Shown here piece by piece: positions 20,591 through 31,882 of a stretch of 64,000 bases of DNA. A program made the position numbers and the translations under genes. The notes beneath the pieces were generated by a model. That model was not told where the DNA came from. It saw only the letters and a list, made by a program, of their open reading frames with translations, and made no database searches. Location: NCBI GenBank assembly GCA_037127315.1, contig JBBBDQ010001611.1:1364001-1428000 (forward strand). Direction: 5' to 3'. Each line of letters starts with the position of its first letter. Position 1 is the stretch's first letter. The DNA is from Ascarosepion bandense. Lineage: Eukaryota > Mollusca > Cephalopoda > Sepiida > Sepiidae.

Positions 20591-21549
20591 TAAGGTTTGC
20601 TATATTTATAGAATAAAGTTCTCAATATCAGGGATAGAGCGTATGTAAATATATATATATATATACATGGAACCTGTCGTATGCGATCACCCATACTGTC
20701 ATCAAAAACTGGTCGTATACGACAGGTGATCGCTTATAGCCATGACCTATTTACGCCAGGAACGTATATTTCACTCATCAAAATGTGCATATTAGAATTT
20801 TACCATGTAATCTGTAATAAATAAATGAGAACATAAGAGAATAGCCTAACTTCAAAGAAATTTATTCAGCATAATTCATTTTAAAATTTAAAAAAACATA
20901 TTTACAACGGTCAACAAGAGACCAAAATATTTATTCACAAAAAATATTTATTAAGTAGACTTAAAAAAGTATACGATTTCAGTTTTTTCTTAGAAGTGAG
21001 TGATAGCAAAAGAGAATCTGCAATAATACATAAAAAAAACATACAAATGATCTTGGGTGGGGGTAGAGAAACAGAGAGATAGATATAGATATACCCAGAT
21101 AGAAATAGAGTAGATAGATACACAAAAAATAAAGGAACGAAAGACATTTGAGAAAGGGACATAATTGTGATTTTCTTAATCCCTAAATGTATCCGAGTCA
21201 GTACAGAGACTGCGATAAATCCCTTGAATATATCAAATGCAATACATATTGTACAAAACAGCCGATGTTTCACCGTGAGGTGAACTCAGGTAATTTCAAC
21301 AAGAAATAACAGTTTGATACAACACTTACAATAACAAAACATTGAGGAAGTGTTCCTGACTTCGATCAAAGCAAAATGAAATAGTTTACACATTTAGTTT
21401 CTTTTAATTTAGAAGTTCGCAGTGTACGACGAAAATGGATTTTTTTTTTAAGCAGTCGCTCACTAAGGGTCAATTAACTTTAGCAAAACGTACGTGGATA
21501 TAATAATGGTCGTTAACAACAGGTTGGTCGCATATGGCAGGTTTCACTG

Positions 21550-21550
<1 letters not shown>
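20587..21550. other. No gene seen
   Basis: Contains GTCGTATACGACAGGTGATCG and related self-complementary motifs near 20685-20735 (CTGTCGTATGCGATCA and TGGTCGTATACGACAGG), suggesting a small inverted element, but I could not define its limits. No credible open frame. Confidence 0.35.
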
Positions 21551-21551
<1 letters not shown>

Positions 21552-21603
<52 letters not shown>

Positions 21604-21624
21604 AGGGCCTTTATTATAGTAGAG

Positions 21625-21673
<49 letters not shown>
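21552..21673. repeat. Two (TA)n microsatellites
   Basis: TA runs at 21552-21599 and 21628-21672 around a short unique spacer. Confidence 0.9.
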
Positions 21674-22620
21674 CATTTTTGTATTGATAGGGTTTCAAAC
21701 GTGCGTTACCTTTCATTAGAGAGAAGCTAAGGCATTCTCTGGTTCTGATTCATTGCGTAGGGACAACCATTCGATTTATTTGCAATAGAAAATATCTTTT
21801 GAGAAACAGCTAGACTAAATGTAACGAAACTTCGAACAAAGTTTGTCTGCAGAAGTAAAGCAAATTTCAAATTAACATTTTGCTTCGTTCTACCATACAG
21901 CAATATCGCCCTCTATTTGTCAACAGCCAGGCGTTTATTTGCTCAGCCCCTCCAGTGATTAAATCAAAAGGAGTGGCCAGAATTTGTTTAAATTCGGACT
22001 GGTTAAGGACCTGAATTGATCGAAGTTTGGACTAAATCCAAACATACGCCTGAAGTATATTGAAATTAAGGGCACATAGTTTAAACAATGAATTAAGCCT
22101 TACTGAACAGGATGCATTCAACAAATCATTCTTATTTTTAAATACCTTGTTTGCCTATCGGAGTTGAGTTCTATTAAATTTAACTTGGAACATTTGCACC
22201 AACGTGGAAGACTAACAAATCATTGTTAATGTGTCAAGTCAATATTCGATGCTCAATGAATATATAACCTAGCACGAATGTTGGTCTAGTCTAGCAAACA
22301 TCTATCGTATTTGACTAGTTGCTTTATTACACCTAACACGAGACACTTGCTCCAGCTGACGAGGTCAACGTACAAGCCAGAAGTAATGATACCAATATTA
22401 AATAAACGTGAAAAGCAAGGATTAAACTAAAAAACGCATTAGAGGTTATAAGTTTTTCTCTTTTTTTTCTCGGCACCTTTTTCATAAAAGATATACAGGC
22501 GTCGTAACAAAATTTTATGCCAGGCGAAGTTCGATCATGTCACATTCAAAGTCTGTGTACTGAATTTTAACTGTTTTTGTTGAGAGCCAGGATAAAAATA
22601 TGTAAAAAGTGACAACCTCC
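21674..22620. other. No gene seen
   Basis: Mixed-composition sequence without supportable exon, RNA gene or repeat family. A TTGAGAGCCAGG motif (22578-22592) recurs near 23790, which hints at one more unclassified dispersed repeat. Confidence 0.35.
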
Positions 22621-22703
22621 CCGCAAAAAAAAAAAAAAAAATTGATATTAGGTTAAGCACTCGACCATGAATAAGCATGATAAAAACCTCGTCTGATCAA
22701 GAG

Positions 22704-23004
22704 GCTATTCATGGTCGAGTGGTTAAGACAGTACCAGATCAAATGGTAGCTTCCCCTATGTAAATAGGGGTCGCAGGTTCGAATCCTGCTGGATAGCACA
22801 CATTTTCACAATAAAATTTATCGTAAAATAATCAGGCCGGTAGATATAAATATAAAATACTGTTTAATTAAAAACAGAATATCTACTTAAATACGAGTAT
22901 CGGTAAAAATAATGTTCAAAATAATTCATTACAAATTGTCGGTTGCTTATAACCAAGTTTCGTTAAAATTCGTTAATTTCCGTAACATATATATATATAT
23001 ATAT
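22704..23004 (+). mobile_element. tRNA-headed SINE-B, copy 1
   Basis: The first about 95 bases fold like a class II tRNA: a seven-pair acceptor stem (GCTATTC with GGATAGC), A box TGGTCGAGTGGTTAAGA, anticodon stem TACCA/TGGTA, variable stem CCCC..GGGG and B box GGTTCGAATCC. The anticodon loop GATCAAA has A instead of T at position 33, and the head is fused to a unique body (ATCAGGCCGGTAGATATAAA, AATACGAGTATCG) ending in (AT)n. The second copy at 50716-51032 has the same body. This is a SINE, not a working tRNA gene. Confidence 0.8.
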
Positions 23005-23929
23005 TGCTCTGAACAAGATGGACGTCATTATACTACCTTAACCTGAGGAACCAATTTTTCAAAGATATTCGTTGGCTTTATTAAGAATTGTTAATGCAAG
23101 ACTCAGGAGAACAGCAAAAGCTTAACTTACAAAAACGGGGGTAAAGATGGAGCTCGTCTAAAAATAAATTTTAATCAAAATAATTAAAATGTAAGGGGGT
23201 GTAAACAGACAACTAAACGCTGGACGCCGAAAGAGCAAAAGTCGATTTCGTCGCTCGTAGACCAACACCTACCCTGCTAGATGACCATGGTGTCTCAATC
23301 AGCTAAAGTCCTGTTCTCTACGCCTTATTTTTTTAATTCCCTCGATTAGTTGCCTTCATTTAAATAGATGAACGATTTTGTGCTGTTTAGCCATAACTAC
23401 AACTGCCAGTCAAATTCTTCCGTAAAAATTCTTTACAAGGGGAAAGTTTTTTCAAATCCTTTTTGTTTATGTATTCGTGATCGTAACCAATTATAGAAAC
23501 TATCAATAAAAGTTGTTATTTTTACACTTGTTGATGAAGTTAAGATTACTGGCAAGATGGGCGATTTTAGTATTTTACAAGCATATGCAAGACAGAGAGA
23601 AGTCAAGGTTCATCTTCGACAGTTTTTCACTGATATCTTTGAGGATACTGAGATATAACTTCGGGACGCAGGATTGATGTAGAGACGAACCAAAAGAGAC
23701 GAAACAAAGCAAGAGTTGCATTTAGCAAAGAACGCATCAACAAGGTCACATTTTGTACGCCTAAAGCCTCGGCTTAATTTTAAATGTTTATGTTGAGAGC
23801 CAGGTTAAATGCTAGCGTAAACATAGACTTCTTCCCAAAAGGGTTGTCGCACCTGCGGTATGCTTTTCAGATATGTCCCAATATCGATTAAAAAGTAGTC
23901 TGCTTGATAAATTGGATAGACTAAACTAT
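23005..23929. other. No gene seen
   Basis: No supportable exon. Weak motif sharing with 22490-22600 (TTGAGAGCCAGG) suggests an unclassified dispersed repeat. Confidence 0.35.
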
Positions 23930-24376
23930 CGCCAGGTTCACACTCCACCCACGTCTATTGAACAGGTGAAGAGGCTCATCCCCCGTTCCCTGCTTAGGAT
24001 GTGGCTTCCGGTTTTCTATTTTCCGTTCTTTTCACTCCTTTTTCTTTTCAATTGGAGTAGATAGATTAAACTATCGCCCGTTTCACACTCCACCCACGTC
24101 TATTGAACAGGTGAAGAAGTTCATCCCTTGTTCCCTGCTTAGGATGTGGCTTCCGGTTTTTTATTTTCCATTCTTTTCACTCCTTTTTCTTTTCAATTGG
24201 AGTAGATAGACTAAACTATCGCCCGGTTCATACTCTACCCACGTCTATTGAACAGGTGAAAAGGCTCATCAATTGTTCCCTGCTTAGGATGTGGTCTCCG
24301 GTTTTCTCTTTTCACTCTTCCGTAGCCCCCTTCGCATCAGTGGCGTTATCGCCTTTTTCGAGGTGATATGATTAAA
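23930..24376 (+). mobile_element. Tail-V repeat with three tandem body units
   Basis: Body units start near 23930, 24075 and 24221 (about 145-bp period) with CGCCCGGTTCAYACTCYACC-like motifs. The last leads into CCGTAGCCCCCTTCGCATC and GAGGTGATATGATTA plus an A-run. A TTTTCAATTGGAGTAGATAG linker separates the units. Confidence 0.8.
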
Positions 24377-25264
24377 AAAAATCGTCCATGATGGAATTTG
24401 AATTTAGTTCTATATGGAACGAAACACTCTAAAAAGACTTTGCCCGTCATTTTCTTTGGCGAATTTACATTTATAGACAACAACAAACTCTCATGTAATT
24501 TCAATTTATTTTCAAGTTGTTTATTAGCAAAAGGAAATTATTCCCATAACAAACGCCTTAATTTGGCAAATATTAATAGTATTAAAATAGTATTAAAAAT
24601 GCGCTAAATATTTGAAGGATGGAAGGAAAAATTTCAGTTTGGCAATTGTTTTTATTCACTCTTTGATAAAATAAGTTCAGATGCATTTTTCTAGATTCTA
24701 CTTGCAAGCGGTTCCTTTTTCTTTTTAATATTTTTTATTTTGATGAATTCTTCGAATAAATATATCCAAGATGAATCCTTTGTAATTATTTTTATCTTTT
24801 AAATTTCGTGATGTGTTATTTTTTCCACTTTTTCCACCTTGTTGCATTTCTGACTATTTCCAGGCCTTGTTGTCCATTCATCTCCTTCTCTGTCCCCGCT
24901 GATCGTATATTTTCCCTTGTCAGTTGTAAGCATTTTATCAATTCCAAAATGTCACCCTGATGCTTCCCAATTTTTTTCGGTTTTCTATAAATCTCTTTAT
25001 ATTACTTATTTATTTCCTTTTTACTCAGTACCCTGCTGGAATCACAAAATTCATTGAGATTTTTTTTTTTATTCTTAAGGCGAACTTGATCTGGTCTGAA
25101 ATCTAGGAGTGAAGGATTCGTTTAAATCTCAAAATGACAAGAGAATGTTACAGTTTCATTTGCTAAGATTTTGATTTGGTCTCTTACAGTCCCTTTCAAA
25201 TTCCAATCATTTGCGTGGTTCCAGTGAATGAAACTTCTTACTTATTAATAATAGCAATAATAAT
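24377..25264. other. No gene seen
   Basis: AT-rich. No exon, RNA gene or recognisable repeat that I can support. Confidence 0.4.
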
Positions 25265-25960
25265 AATGATGGATCCAAAATACAGGTTGTGTGATAAATA
25301 CCAAGAAACAATAGACCATCTAATCTCAGGATGTTTTGTACTTGCCCCAAATGAATATAAAAAATCGTCACGATAGAGTGGGAAAATATTTACATTGTCC
25401 AATGTCCAGACAATATGAAAAATCTGTAAACAAACACGGGTATGAACATCACCCAGCACCGGTTACAGAAATAGAAGATGTCACCATTCTATGGGATTAC
25501 ACCATCTACACAGACAGAAAAATTGAAGCAAATAGGCCGGACATTATTGTTAAAAACCAGAAATAAAAACTTGCCTATTAATTGATATGACTTGTTCATA
25601 GCAATCAAGGAATTCGAAAAACTATCAAAATATAAAGACCTGGAAATTGAAATAGAGAAAATGTAGAAATTGAAAACAAGAATCGTACTAGTGATAATAG
25701 GTGCACTTGGAATGATAAAAAATGGAACAAAACAACACATTGAAAGAATCCCTGGAAACCCCAGCTTAAGAGATATACAAAAAATTGTCTTGTTAAGTAC
25801 AGACCACACACTAAGGAGAACTTTGTCTATGTAATGCTAGGGATGATTGGGGAGATAGAAAAAACATGAAATGGAGTCATAACAACACGCCACGACCTGC
25901 CTTAGGTCTTCCCGCAGACTTGGCAGGTAGTGCGCCCATAGCAGAAATCGAAATATGCTG
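25265..25960 (+). pseudogene. LINE fragment with zinc knuckle and restriction-like endonuclease
   Basis: Read forward with several frameshifts and stops, this encodes the C-terminal part of a non-LTR retrotransposon: a degenerate zinc knuckle (YRLC...ETIDHLISGC, first Cys lost to Tyr), a PVTEIEDVTILWD block, then the RPD motif (NRPDIIVKNQK) of an R2/R4-type restriction-like endonuclease, and a tail with PGNPSLRDIQKIVL-like coding. The usual second acidic/ID motif after RPD is destroyed by stops. It ends near an AATAATAATAATAG tail. The assignment to an RLE-bearing LINE clade is by motif order. Confidence 0.7.
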
Positions 25961-26105
25961 AAAAATGACATAATAATAATAATAGATTTGGATGTTTACA
26001 TGAGATTTCTTTTTGAGTTATCATTAGAGATTTATTTAGAGAAAGTTTTCTTAAATGTTCAGAACTTTTCTCACTCCATCAGATCCTCGAGAATTGAATT
26101 GATTT

Positions 26106-26109
<4 letters not shown>
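25961..26109. other. Spacer before Helitron H3
   Basis: Short AT-rich spacer with an (AAT)n tract; no gene seen. Confidence 0.4.
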
Positions 26110-26162
<53 letters not shown>

Positions 26163-26346
26163 GCAAGATGTTTGTGTGTGCGTCTGTTTATCTGTCTGTA
26201 TGTCCTTTATACAAATCCACAATTTTTATCCGATTCTCACCAAACTTCACACAAATATTCTTTAGGCTGAGTCTGAGCTCCAGCAGTACCATCGATTAGT
26301 TTTAAAGCTTTCATTACATCCGGGTAACGCGGGGCTATACTGCTAG
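26110..26346 (+). mobile_element. Helitron-like element, copy H3 (3' half)
   Basis: Starts inside the internal (TA)n of the family and continues GGCAAGATGTTTGTGTGTG, TTTATCCGATTCTCACCAAA, ATTACATCCGGGTAACGCGG and ends CTGCTAG|T. The 3' hairpin (CCGGGTAACGCGGGG) and the CTAG end are preserved, while the 5' half seen in H1 is absent. Confidence 0.75.
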
Positions 26347-27015
26347 TGTATGATAAAATGAAAACTAAGCCATAAAAACTGTGATAGAAGAAACAAATTA
26401 TTATGGTGTAGGATGGAAGCTCAACCTTTATAATGGAAAGAAAAATATCGAAAACTATTTTATGAAAAATTCATGTTAGTAAGAAACAATTCTTATAGAA
26501 ATAAAAAAATCCATGACAATAATCGAGAAATAAACGAAGTTTATAATGGAAATGATTAAAGGAAAAACAGCCCTCAAAAATTAATGGCAAAAGGAAAGAA
26601 ATCTATGCACTTTATTACGGAATTAAAAAATAAACTCCTTAAAGTATATGATAAAAACAAAATTCATGATGAAATTAAAAGGTATTAAAAATGATAGAAG
26701 TACGAAGTGGCAGAAAAGAAACATATAAACTTTATGATGAAAGAAAAAAAAGAAACTCTTTCAGAGTTTATTTTCCTTCCACCAGAAAAGATTTTTGAGA
26801 TGATTTTCTAGAGAAACAGGTATATCGCCAGTGAGAATAATTGGAACAGAAAAACATTTAACTATGTAAAAAGGAAAAAAAAAAAGATTTTATAGAATTT
26901 TTTGGTCAATGTTCATTAAGATTCAAATATTAATATTCATATTAATCGTTTGAAGAAAGTCTTCAAATGTATTCATCTTAGCAAAAGAAGACCAATAATT
27001 CTTAACTAATTAATT
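26347..27015. other. No gene seen; A-rich
   Basis: Adenine-rich plus strand with many ATGATAAAA-type words and no long open frame. No element identified. Confidence 0.4.
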
Positions 27016-27625
27016 GACTTACAGTATTTACATTATTTGGAGTATTGTCCTCATCTTTGTTGCAATTTGACGGACGTTTCGGCCGTTGTACGCTCCGGCC
27101 TTCTTCAGGTGCTAGGAATTTCGAACCGAATCCTGGGGTATATCATCCTCATTCCTTGCGTAAAGCCTTAGTTGAAAGTCAGGACTTATCTCCCTCTAAC
27201 CCTGCAAGTTACTTGTTCACCACTGCTGAAACCTCTAAGAGTCAAGTGAGAAACTAACCAACGTCTATATCCACCAAGCATAGAGAGGAGCACAATATGG
27301 GAATCAGTAATACGGAGCGCCAGAGAATATCATAAGTATCAAAAATTGCAATATGAGCTCTGGTAAAAAATACTAGAGAAAGCCATTAACATCAAAAGTA
27401 CTAGAGAAAACCATTAAAATCAAAAATTGCAATATGAATTGTGGTAAAAAATGTTTAATGGACATTAGGTTTATAAGTTCTCAAAATTCAGTTGTTCTTG
27501 TCCTTAAGTACACATGGCCCAGTGGATACAGACGTTGAAGAAGGCCGGAGAGTACAACGACCGAAACGTCGTAGAAATGGCAACAAAAATGAGGACAATA
27601 GTCTGAATAATGTAAATACTGTAAA
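27016..27625. mobile_element. Repeat P inverted pair (hammerhead-like cores at both ends)
   Basis: The left arm (about 27016-27110, minus) and right arm (about 27535-27625, plus) are inverted copies of repeat P: TACAGTATTTACATTATT...GACGTTTCGGCCGTTGTACG...CCTTCTTCAGGTG at the left and TTGAAGAAGGCCGG...CGACCGAAACGTCG...AATGTAAATACTGTAAATA at the right. The left core on the minus strand is CTGAAGAA-GGCC-loop-GGCC-GAAAC. It could be a terminal-repeat-bounded element or two opposed copies; I favour one element with about 95-bp inverted ends. Confidence 0.55.
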
Positions 27626-28135
27626 TACTAACTCATCTCAGAAATATTGACAAATAATTAACTGACGTGCATTCGCTTTTTGAAATAAAAACAAAGGTCA
27701 TAAATTTTGAAATTTATTATTTAGTCGTATAATTTAAGACCGATCAAAAGCGAAGTGGTTTCTTGAAAGAAACAACGGCTTAAGAGAAAGCCAGTCAAAG
27801 AAATAGTCACGCAGTCGGAATTACAACGGTATTTATCTCTGATCATCACTATGATGGTAATCAGCAGGCCAAATGTTTAAATTGAAGAAAAGGGTGAGCT
27901 TAGTAAACAATGCCAAAGACCACAAAGAATTATGGGACATGAACGTAACAGTAGTGTCAACAGTATTCGGATCCATGAGATCATTGTCATATTAACTAGC
28001 AAGAAAAATGGAAAAATTCGGGAAAAATCAAAATAACAGCCTATGGAAACGGCTAGGGTGTAGAATTAAGGGGGTATCGAAATAACTTGCTGTCACTTGA
28101 TCTCTAGTGGAAGGTAGTAAATATTAAACGTTACA

Positions 28136-28138
<3 letters not shown>
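27626..28138. other. No gene seen
   Basis: Nothing recognisable between repeat P and the (AAT)n tract. Confidence 0.4.

Positions 28139-28174
<36 letters not shown>
28139..28174. repeat. (AAT)n microsatellite
   Basis: Twelve AAT units in a row. Confidence 0.9.
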
Positions 28175-28175
<1 letters not shown>

Positions 28176-28502
28176 GCCTGAGAAAGATTATGATAATAAA
28201 ACGAATCAAAAGAGTTATCGACAGAAGATAACAATAAAACTGTTAAATTTAATAGCAAAGATTTAAAGCTGTTGTTCAAATTAACATATTTACATAGGCA
28301 ACGGCAATAATTAGAATTATAAGGAAACAACTGTGACAATAGACATAACGGAACTACACAGAGAAAAACAATGTGGCGTTAAAAGCAAATGCGCATGCCA
28401 AAAACCCTAAGCGTGCCTGAATGTAACTTGAATAATAGAGAAAAAGAATGAAAGGAAAATAAAAGAGTATTTTAAGCAAATGCGAAAAATATTAGAAATG
28501 GA

Positions 28503-28726
28503 TGTTGAGATGTACACATCTCTCCAAAGTGTGATGTAGACTCACCCAAATGGTATAACGCTGATGCCGCAAACAGAGACTGTTAGACAGTTACGAGACC
28601 GCTACAAGACTGCTAGCCGGAAGTGAATTTCACATACTACTAGAGATTTCAGTAAAATTATGCCGACTTTAAGCGATATTATATTTCTTGACTGAGTTCT
28701 TCGTTCGACGCAGCGAAGACATAACA
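28503..28726 (+). repeat. gypsy 5' LTR
   Basis: 224 bp, beginning TGTTGAGATG and ending GAAGACATAACA (TG...CA). It matches the 3' LTR along CTGTTAGACAGTTACGAGAC-type blocks, GATTTCAGTAA and ATTATATTTCTTG, and has the same CTTCGTTCGACGCAGCGAAG end hairpin as the CTTCGTTCAACGCAACGAAG at the 3' LTR. Confidence 0.82.
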
Positions 28727-28743
28727 GTGGAGGCGAGGATTCG
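28727..28743 (+). promoter_or_regulatory. Primer binding site of the gypsy element
   Basis: TGGAGGCGAGGATTCGA directly after the 5' LTR. Its reverse complement ends in CCA and carries a CGAATCC T-arm, as expected for the 3' end of a host tRNA primer. The tRNA identity was not determined. Confidence 0.7.
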
Positions 28744-28809
28744 AAAAAAACATAGAAAAGAAAAAAGAAAACATTTTTTTCTTCCCAGATTATGCGAAGC
28801 TAATATACT

Positions 28810-30013
28810 ATGGAAGAGATTAATTATTCAGCAACATTAAGAATTCTAGAAGACATTGTTACAACAAACGCAAGACCAGATGACGGCAATATTGGAAATG
28901 CAAGGAAAAGACAATATGTTAAATATATTTTTGATGCATGGCTTCTGCTCCCAAAAACTTAAGTCACTGGTGCCCCTGCCACAGGTGTTTACTTGTGCAA
29001 CCAGATTGGCAACTGGGTCCCACCAATTCAAAGTTAAATCAACCAAATGCAGACGACAATTCTACTCTGATAGCTTCTTTTCTCGCACTTCCCGCTTATG
29101 AAACTCGCTTCCATTTTCTTACTTTCGTGACGGTTAGAGCTTCCAAGAATTTAAATGCAATGTCAATACCCATCTTTTAACCACTTGACTCCAGTTCTTT
29201 CTACATATCCCTGTATATCTTTTCCTTTCTCTACCTTTCACCTGTATTCCCATCCTTCTCTTGCTCCACTCTAACTGGTTTATATTTCTCCTTAGTCTCC
29301 TCCTAATCTTTTTATTCTTATGTAGCCCTCTGCACATCAGTGGCGCTACCGCCTTTCTCGGGGTGATACGATAAAAAAAAAACCTCAGGTAATTCAATTA
29401 GTGAATTGAAGTTCGTCCCAGAAGAAAATATCGTACTTCAAAAGGTACGAGGCTATTTTCAGAGAAGAATGTTAAGGAGGTATTTCTTCTCTTGAGAAAA
29501 TTGGGCCTCGTTGAGCATGAAAAATGTCTAAATTTAATTTTGCCGATTTATTCAAAAATGTGTACCTTTGAACGAAACTGTGTCGATTTTAGCAAAACCT
29601 TTTGTGAAATCAATTCACTTTTTTCTCAATTTGGTAGTGTAAGAAGTTTATTAAGGACGAAGATAAACATTTTGTCACGTATACCGGTAAAAACAAGCGC
29701 ATATAAAAACAAGCGCGCGTATGTGTGATAAACTTAATCTAGATGAACTATCCTTAGACACATTTACATATCTAATCTGCGTTAAAAGGTTTAACATTCA
29801 GCGGAAATACGAACAGGGTGCTGTTAACGGTAGAGAATGTTGCGGAAGAGTGCAAAAAACTGTCGAAATCTAGCAAAAATCTCATAAAATTGCCCGCACA
29901 AAAGCAAACAAAACAGTAATATGACGAGAAAAAATCGTGAATACAAAAACAGCCCAACTTAATGTATGTTATGGCTGTGGAATGCTTAATTTCAGAAAGG
30001 ACTGTCGATTTAA
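28810..30013 (+). pseudogene. gypsy gag relic with zinc knuckle, split by a LINE tail
   Basis: The reading frame starts at an ATG in the MEEINYSATLRILED region (28810) and has a frame with LQQTQDQMTAILEMQ. It is cut at about 29065 by a LINE-J 3' end and resumes at about 29390 with KFVPEENIVLQKVRGYF. Near 29965-30005 a CYGCGMLNFRKDC motif is a retroviral-type zinc knuckle in which the usual His is Asn. Multiple stops and frameshifts. The role in an intact element would be particle assembly; this copy is dead. Confidence 0.7.
29065..29385 (+). mobile_element. LINE-J 3' end inserted in the gypsy gag region
   Basis: Begins with the C-terminal RT coding motif FSRTSRL (cgcacttcccg region), then a pyrimidine-rich 3' UTR and the tail TATGTAGCCCTCTGCACATC...GGGGTGATACGATAA plus an A-run. 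It is 5' truncated and polyadenine-ended, as expected for target-primed insertion. Confidence 0.75.
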
Positions 30014-31026
30014 AACAAAATAAATGATTTTAATTGTAGAAAAATAGATCATAAAGATACTGTAAGTCGGAAAGCAAAAGAAATGCACAAATTAACTTGA
30101 TTATAGTAGTGCTACTAGCTAAAACAACAATAACAAATAAACTTGAAAGTTCAAATGATAGAAAAATGAATCACACTATAGTCAGATTTCAATTCCCGAG
30201 TTAGAAAAATGTTCAAACGCAAAGGCATATTTTAGAGTAAAAAAAATATGATACAAATTTTTTAGACTAAAAGAAAGTTACCATTTTCTACGTTGGAGTC
30301 TTTTAAGAACGAACTTGATAGGTTAAAAAACCGCAGACATATTGAAAATACAATTAGTAACTGTAATGATTGCATTTCCGGAGCAAAATCACCACCTATA
30401 AATTATCAAGCAAGAGTGACCACTGATAAATCATGGTCAAGACTGCATATAAATTTTGCTGGAACCACTAAATGGTTCATACGATTTAACTGTGTTCGAC
30501 AGTTTCACAAAATGATCCGAGATATTGAAGTGTAAACGACCAACTACCGCAATAACAATTAAATTCTTACGCGAACTTTTTACAATGACAGTGTGTTATC
30601 CGATAATGGAACTCAGTTTACTTCTAGTGAGTTTTAAAATTTCCTAAAAAATTATGAACATTTGACAAGAATGATTTATCAATGCGAGATGGAATGGTAA
30701 ATCTGAGAGGCTTGTTGACACCCTTCAGAAGAGCATTAAGCAAAGCTAAAGTCTTGGAAGAGGAAGATACAGCATTACAAGACTTTTTGAGTGTATATAG
30801 AATGGCGTCAAATGCGAATGTCATCGCAAAATTCTCACCTGAAGAGAACGTGTTTGTTTGGAAAGTGAGATCTATATTTTTCGTAAATTACTGGCTGGAA
30901 ATATAATTTTAAAAATTTCAAACTGACAGATCATCTAAGATCCGCGATAAAGTTTTCTTTGAAATGCCAGAAAAAAGAAAAAAAAGATAGGCAGGAAGAA
31001 AAAATAATTCTACGAATTGGATGTGC

Positions 31027-31328
31027 GTTGTGGTGCAGTGGATATCGACTCAGAATGACAAATCGAGAGTCGAGTTCGAATTCCACTTGAATTCCTTGCA
31101 TTTACTTCCGCACAAATATCCTTGTGAAAGATATTAATCCGTCTCTTCCCTCCAGTTATGGATTAAATAGCAGGACAGATTGGGTTCTATAGCCTTGGTT
31201 GGCAACCAGTCTACCGCAGAAAGCAATGGCAACCTACTGCGGGATAATCTTCTGCCCAGTCAGTCATGTCTCTTTCGAGACATGATCGCCCAATCGTGTA
31301 TCACGTATGGCACTTCACTGACTGAGTG
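31027..31328 (+). mobile_element. tRNA-derived SINE-A, copy 1
   Basis: The tRNA-like head has TGGTGCAGTGGATATCG as A box and GAGTTCGAATTCC as B box, followed by ATTAATCCGTCTCTTCCCTC, GACAGATTGGGTTCTATAGC, CTGCGGGATAATCTTCTGCC and a conserved 3' hairpin (CATGTCTC..GAGACATG), and ends CACTTCACTGACTGA. Seven more copies or fragments lie in the window. Layout resembles octopus tRNA SINEs. Confidence 0.85.
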
Positions 31329-31370
31329 AATATAATAGTTGGAATAATGATTAAGTCTTATATTGATCAT

Positions 31371-31432
31371 AAAGTGGGGGATCAGTTTATTACTTCATAA
31401 CAATTGGAAACCGATCCCCCACTAATTACTAC
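31371..31432. repeat. Small hairpin element M, copy 1
   Basis: AAAGTGGGGGATCAGTTTA pairs imperfectly with CCGATCCCCCACT. Related hairpins lie near 32212-32300, 32512-32575, 32783-32842 and 34618-34690, with the shared core GRTCAGTTTATATATTGAT. Confidence 0.6.
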
Positions 31433-31463
31433 ATAATAATATAATAGAATTCTTTTCCCTTTA

Positions 31464-31606
31464 CCTATGAGTCAAATAACAGGACAGATTGGGTTCTATA
31501 GCCTTGGCAACCTACTGCGGGATAATCTTCTGCCCAGTCAGTCATGTCTCTTTAGAAACACGATCGCCCAAGGCTGTATCACGTATGTCACTTAACTGAC
31601 TGATGT
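31464..31606 (+). mobile_element. SINE-A 3' half
   Basis: Matches SINE-A from the ATGAGTCAAATAACAGGACA region to the CACTTAACTGACTGA end, with a 20-base internal deletion around the GGTTGGCAACCAGT block. No tRNA head. Confidence 0.75.
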
Positions 31607-31882
31607 ATTGGTAGTATGATGTACATTGTCGAAGGTGGACGATTCTGTGATAGATTTATAAATCAGTTGAGGTCTAGATATGCACAGAATAAGCCATTAG
31701 TAGGCATTCATTTACCAATCGACACACTTTACGATACATTTGAAGGACCTATTTCTAAAACTAATACACGATACAACGTAAGGGTAAGTGAAAGCGTAAT
31801 CCGACTGAAACGTTATATAGATGGATAGATCCATGTCGGAAAAGTACCGACTAAATAAAGTGAATATCTAAAAAGGGAGGAA

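Larger units (their letters stand above)
30285..31870 (+). pseudogene. gypsy integrase relic
   Basis: Forward frames show a zinc-binding CxxC (SNCNDCISGAK), then WSRLHINFAG, where the first catalytic Asp of the integrase triad is replaced by Asn, then SDNGTQFTS with the second Asp retained, and a C-terminal segment resuming after the SINE insertions (31616-31828) with FINQLRSRY and PIDTLYDTFEG, as in K02A2.6-type gypsy polyproteins. At least three frameshifts or stops. SINE-A copies and a small hairpin element interrupt it at 31027-31606. Non-functional. Confidence 0.8.

Noticed and set aside
22704..22800. Functional tRNA gene (the anticodon loop could read TCA)
   Set aside because: Position 33 is not T, the sequence continues into a repeated SINE body, and a second copy exists at 50716.
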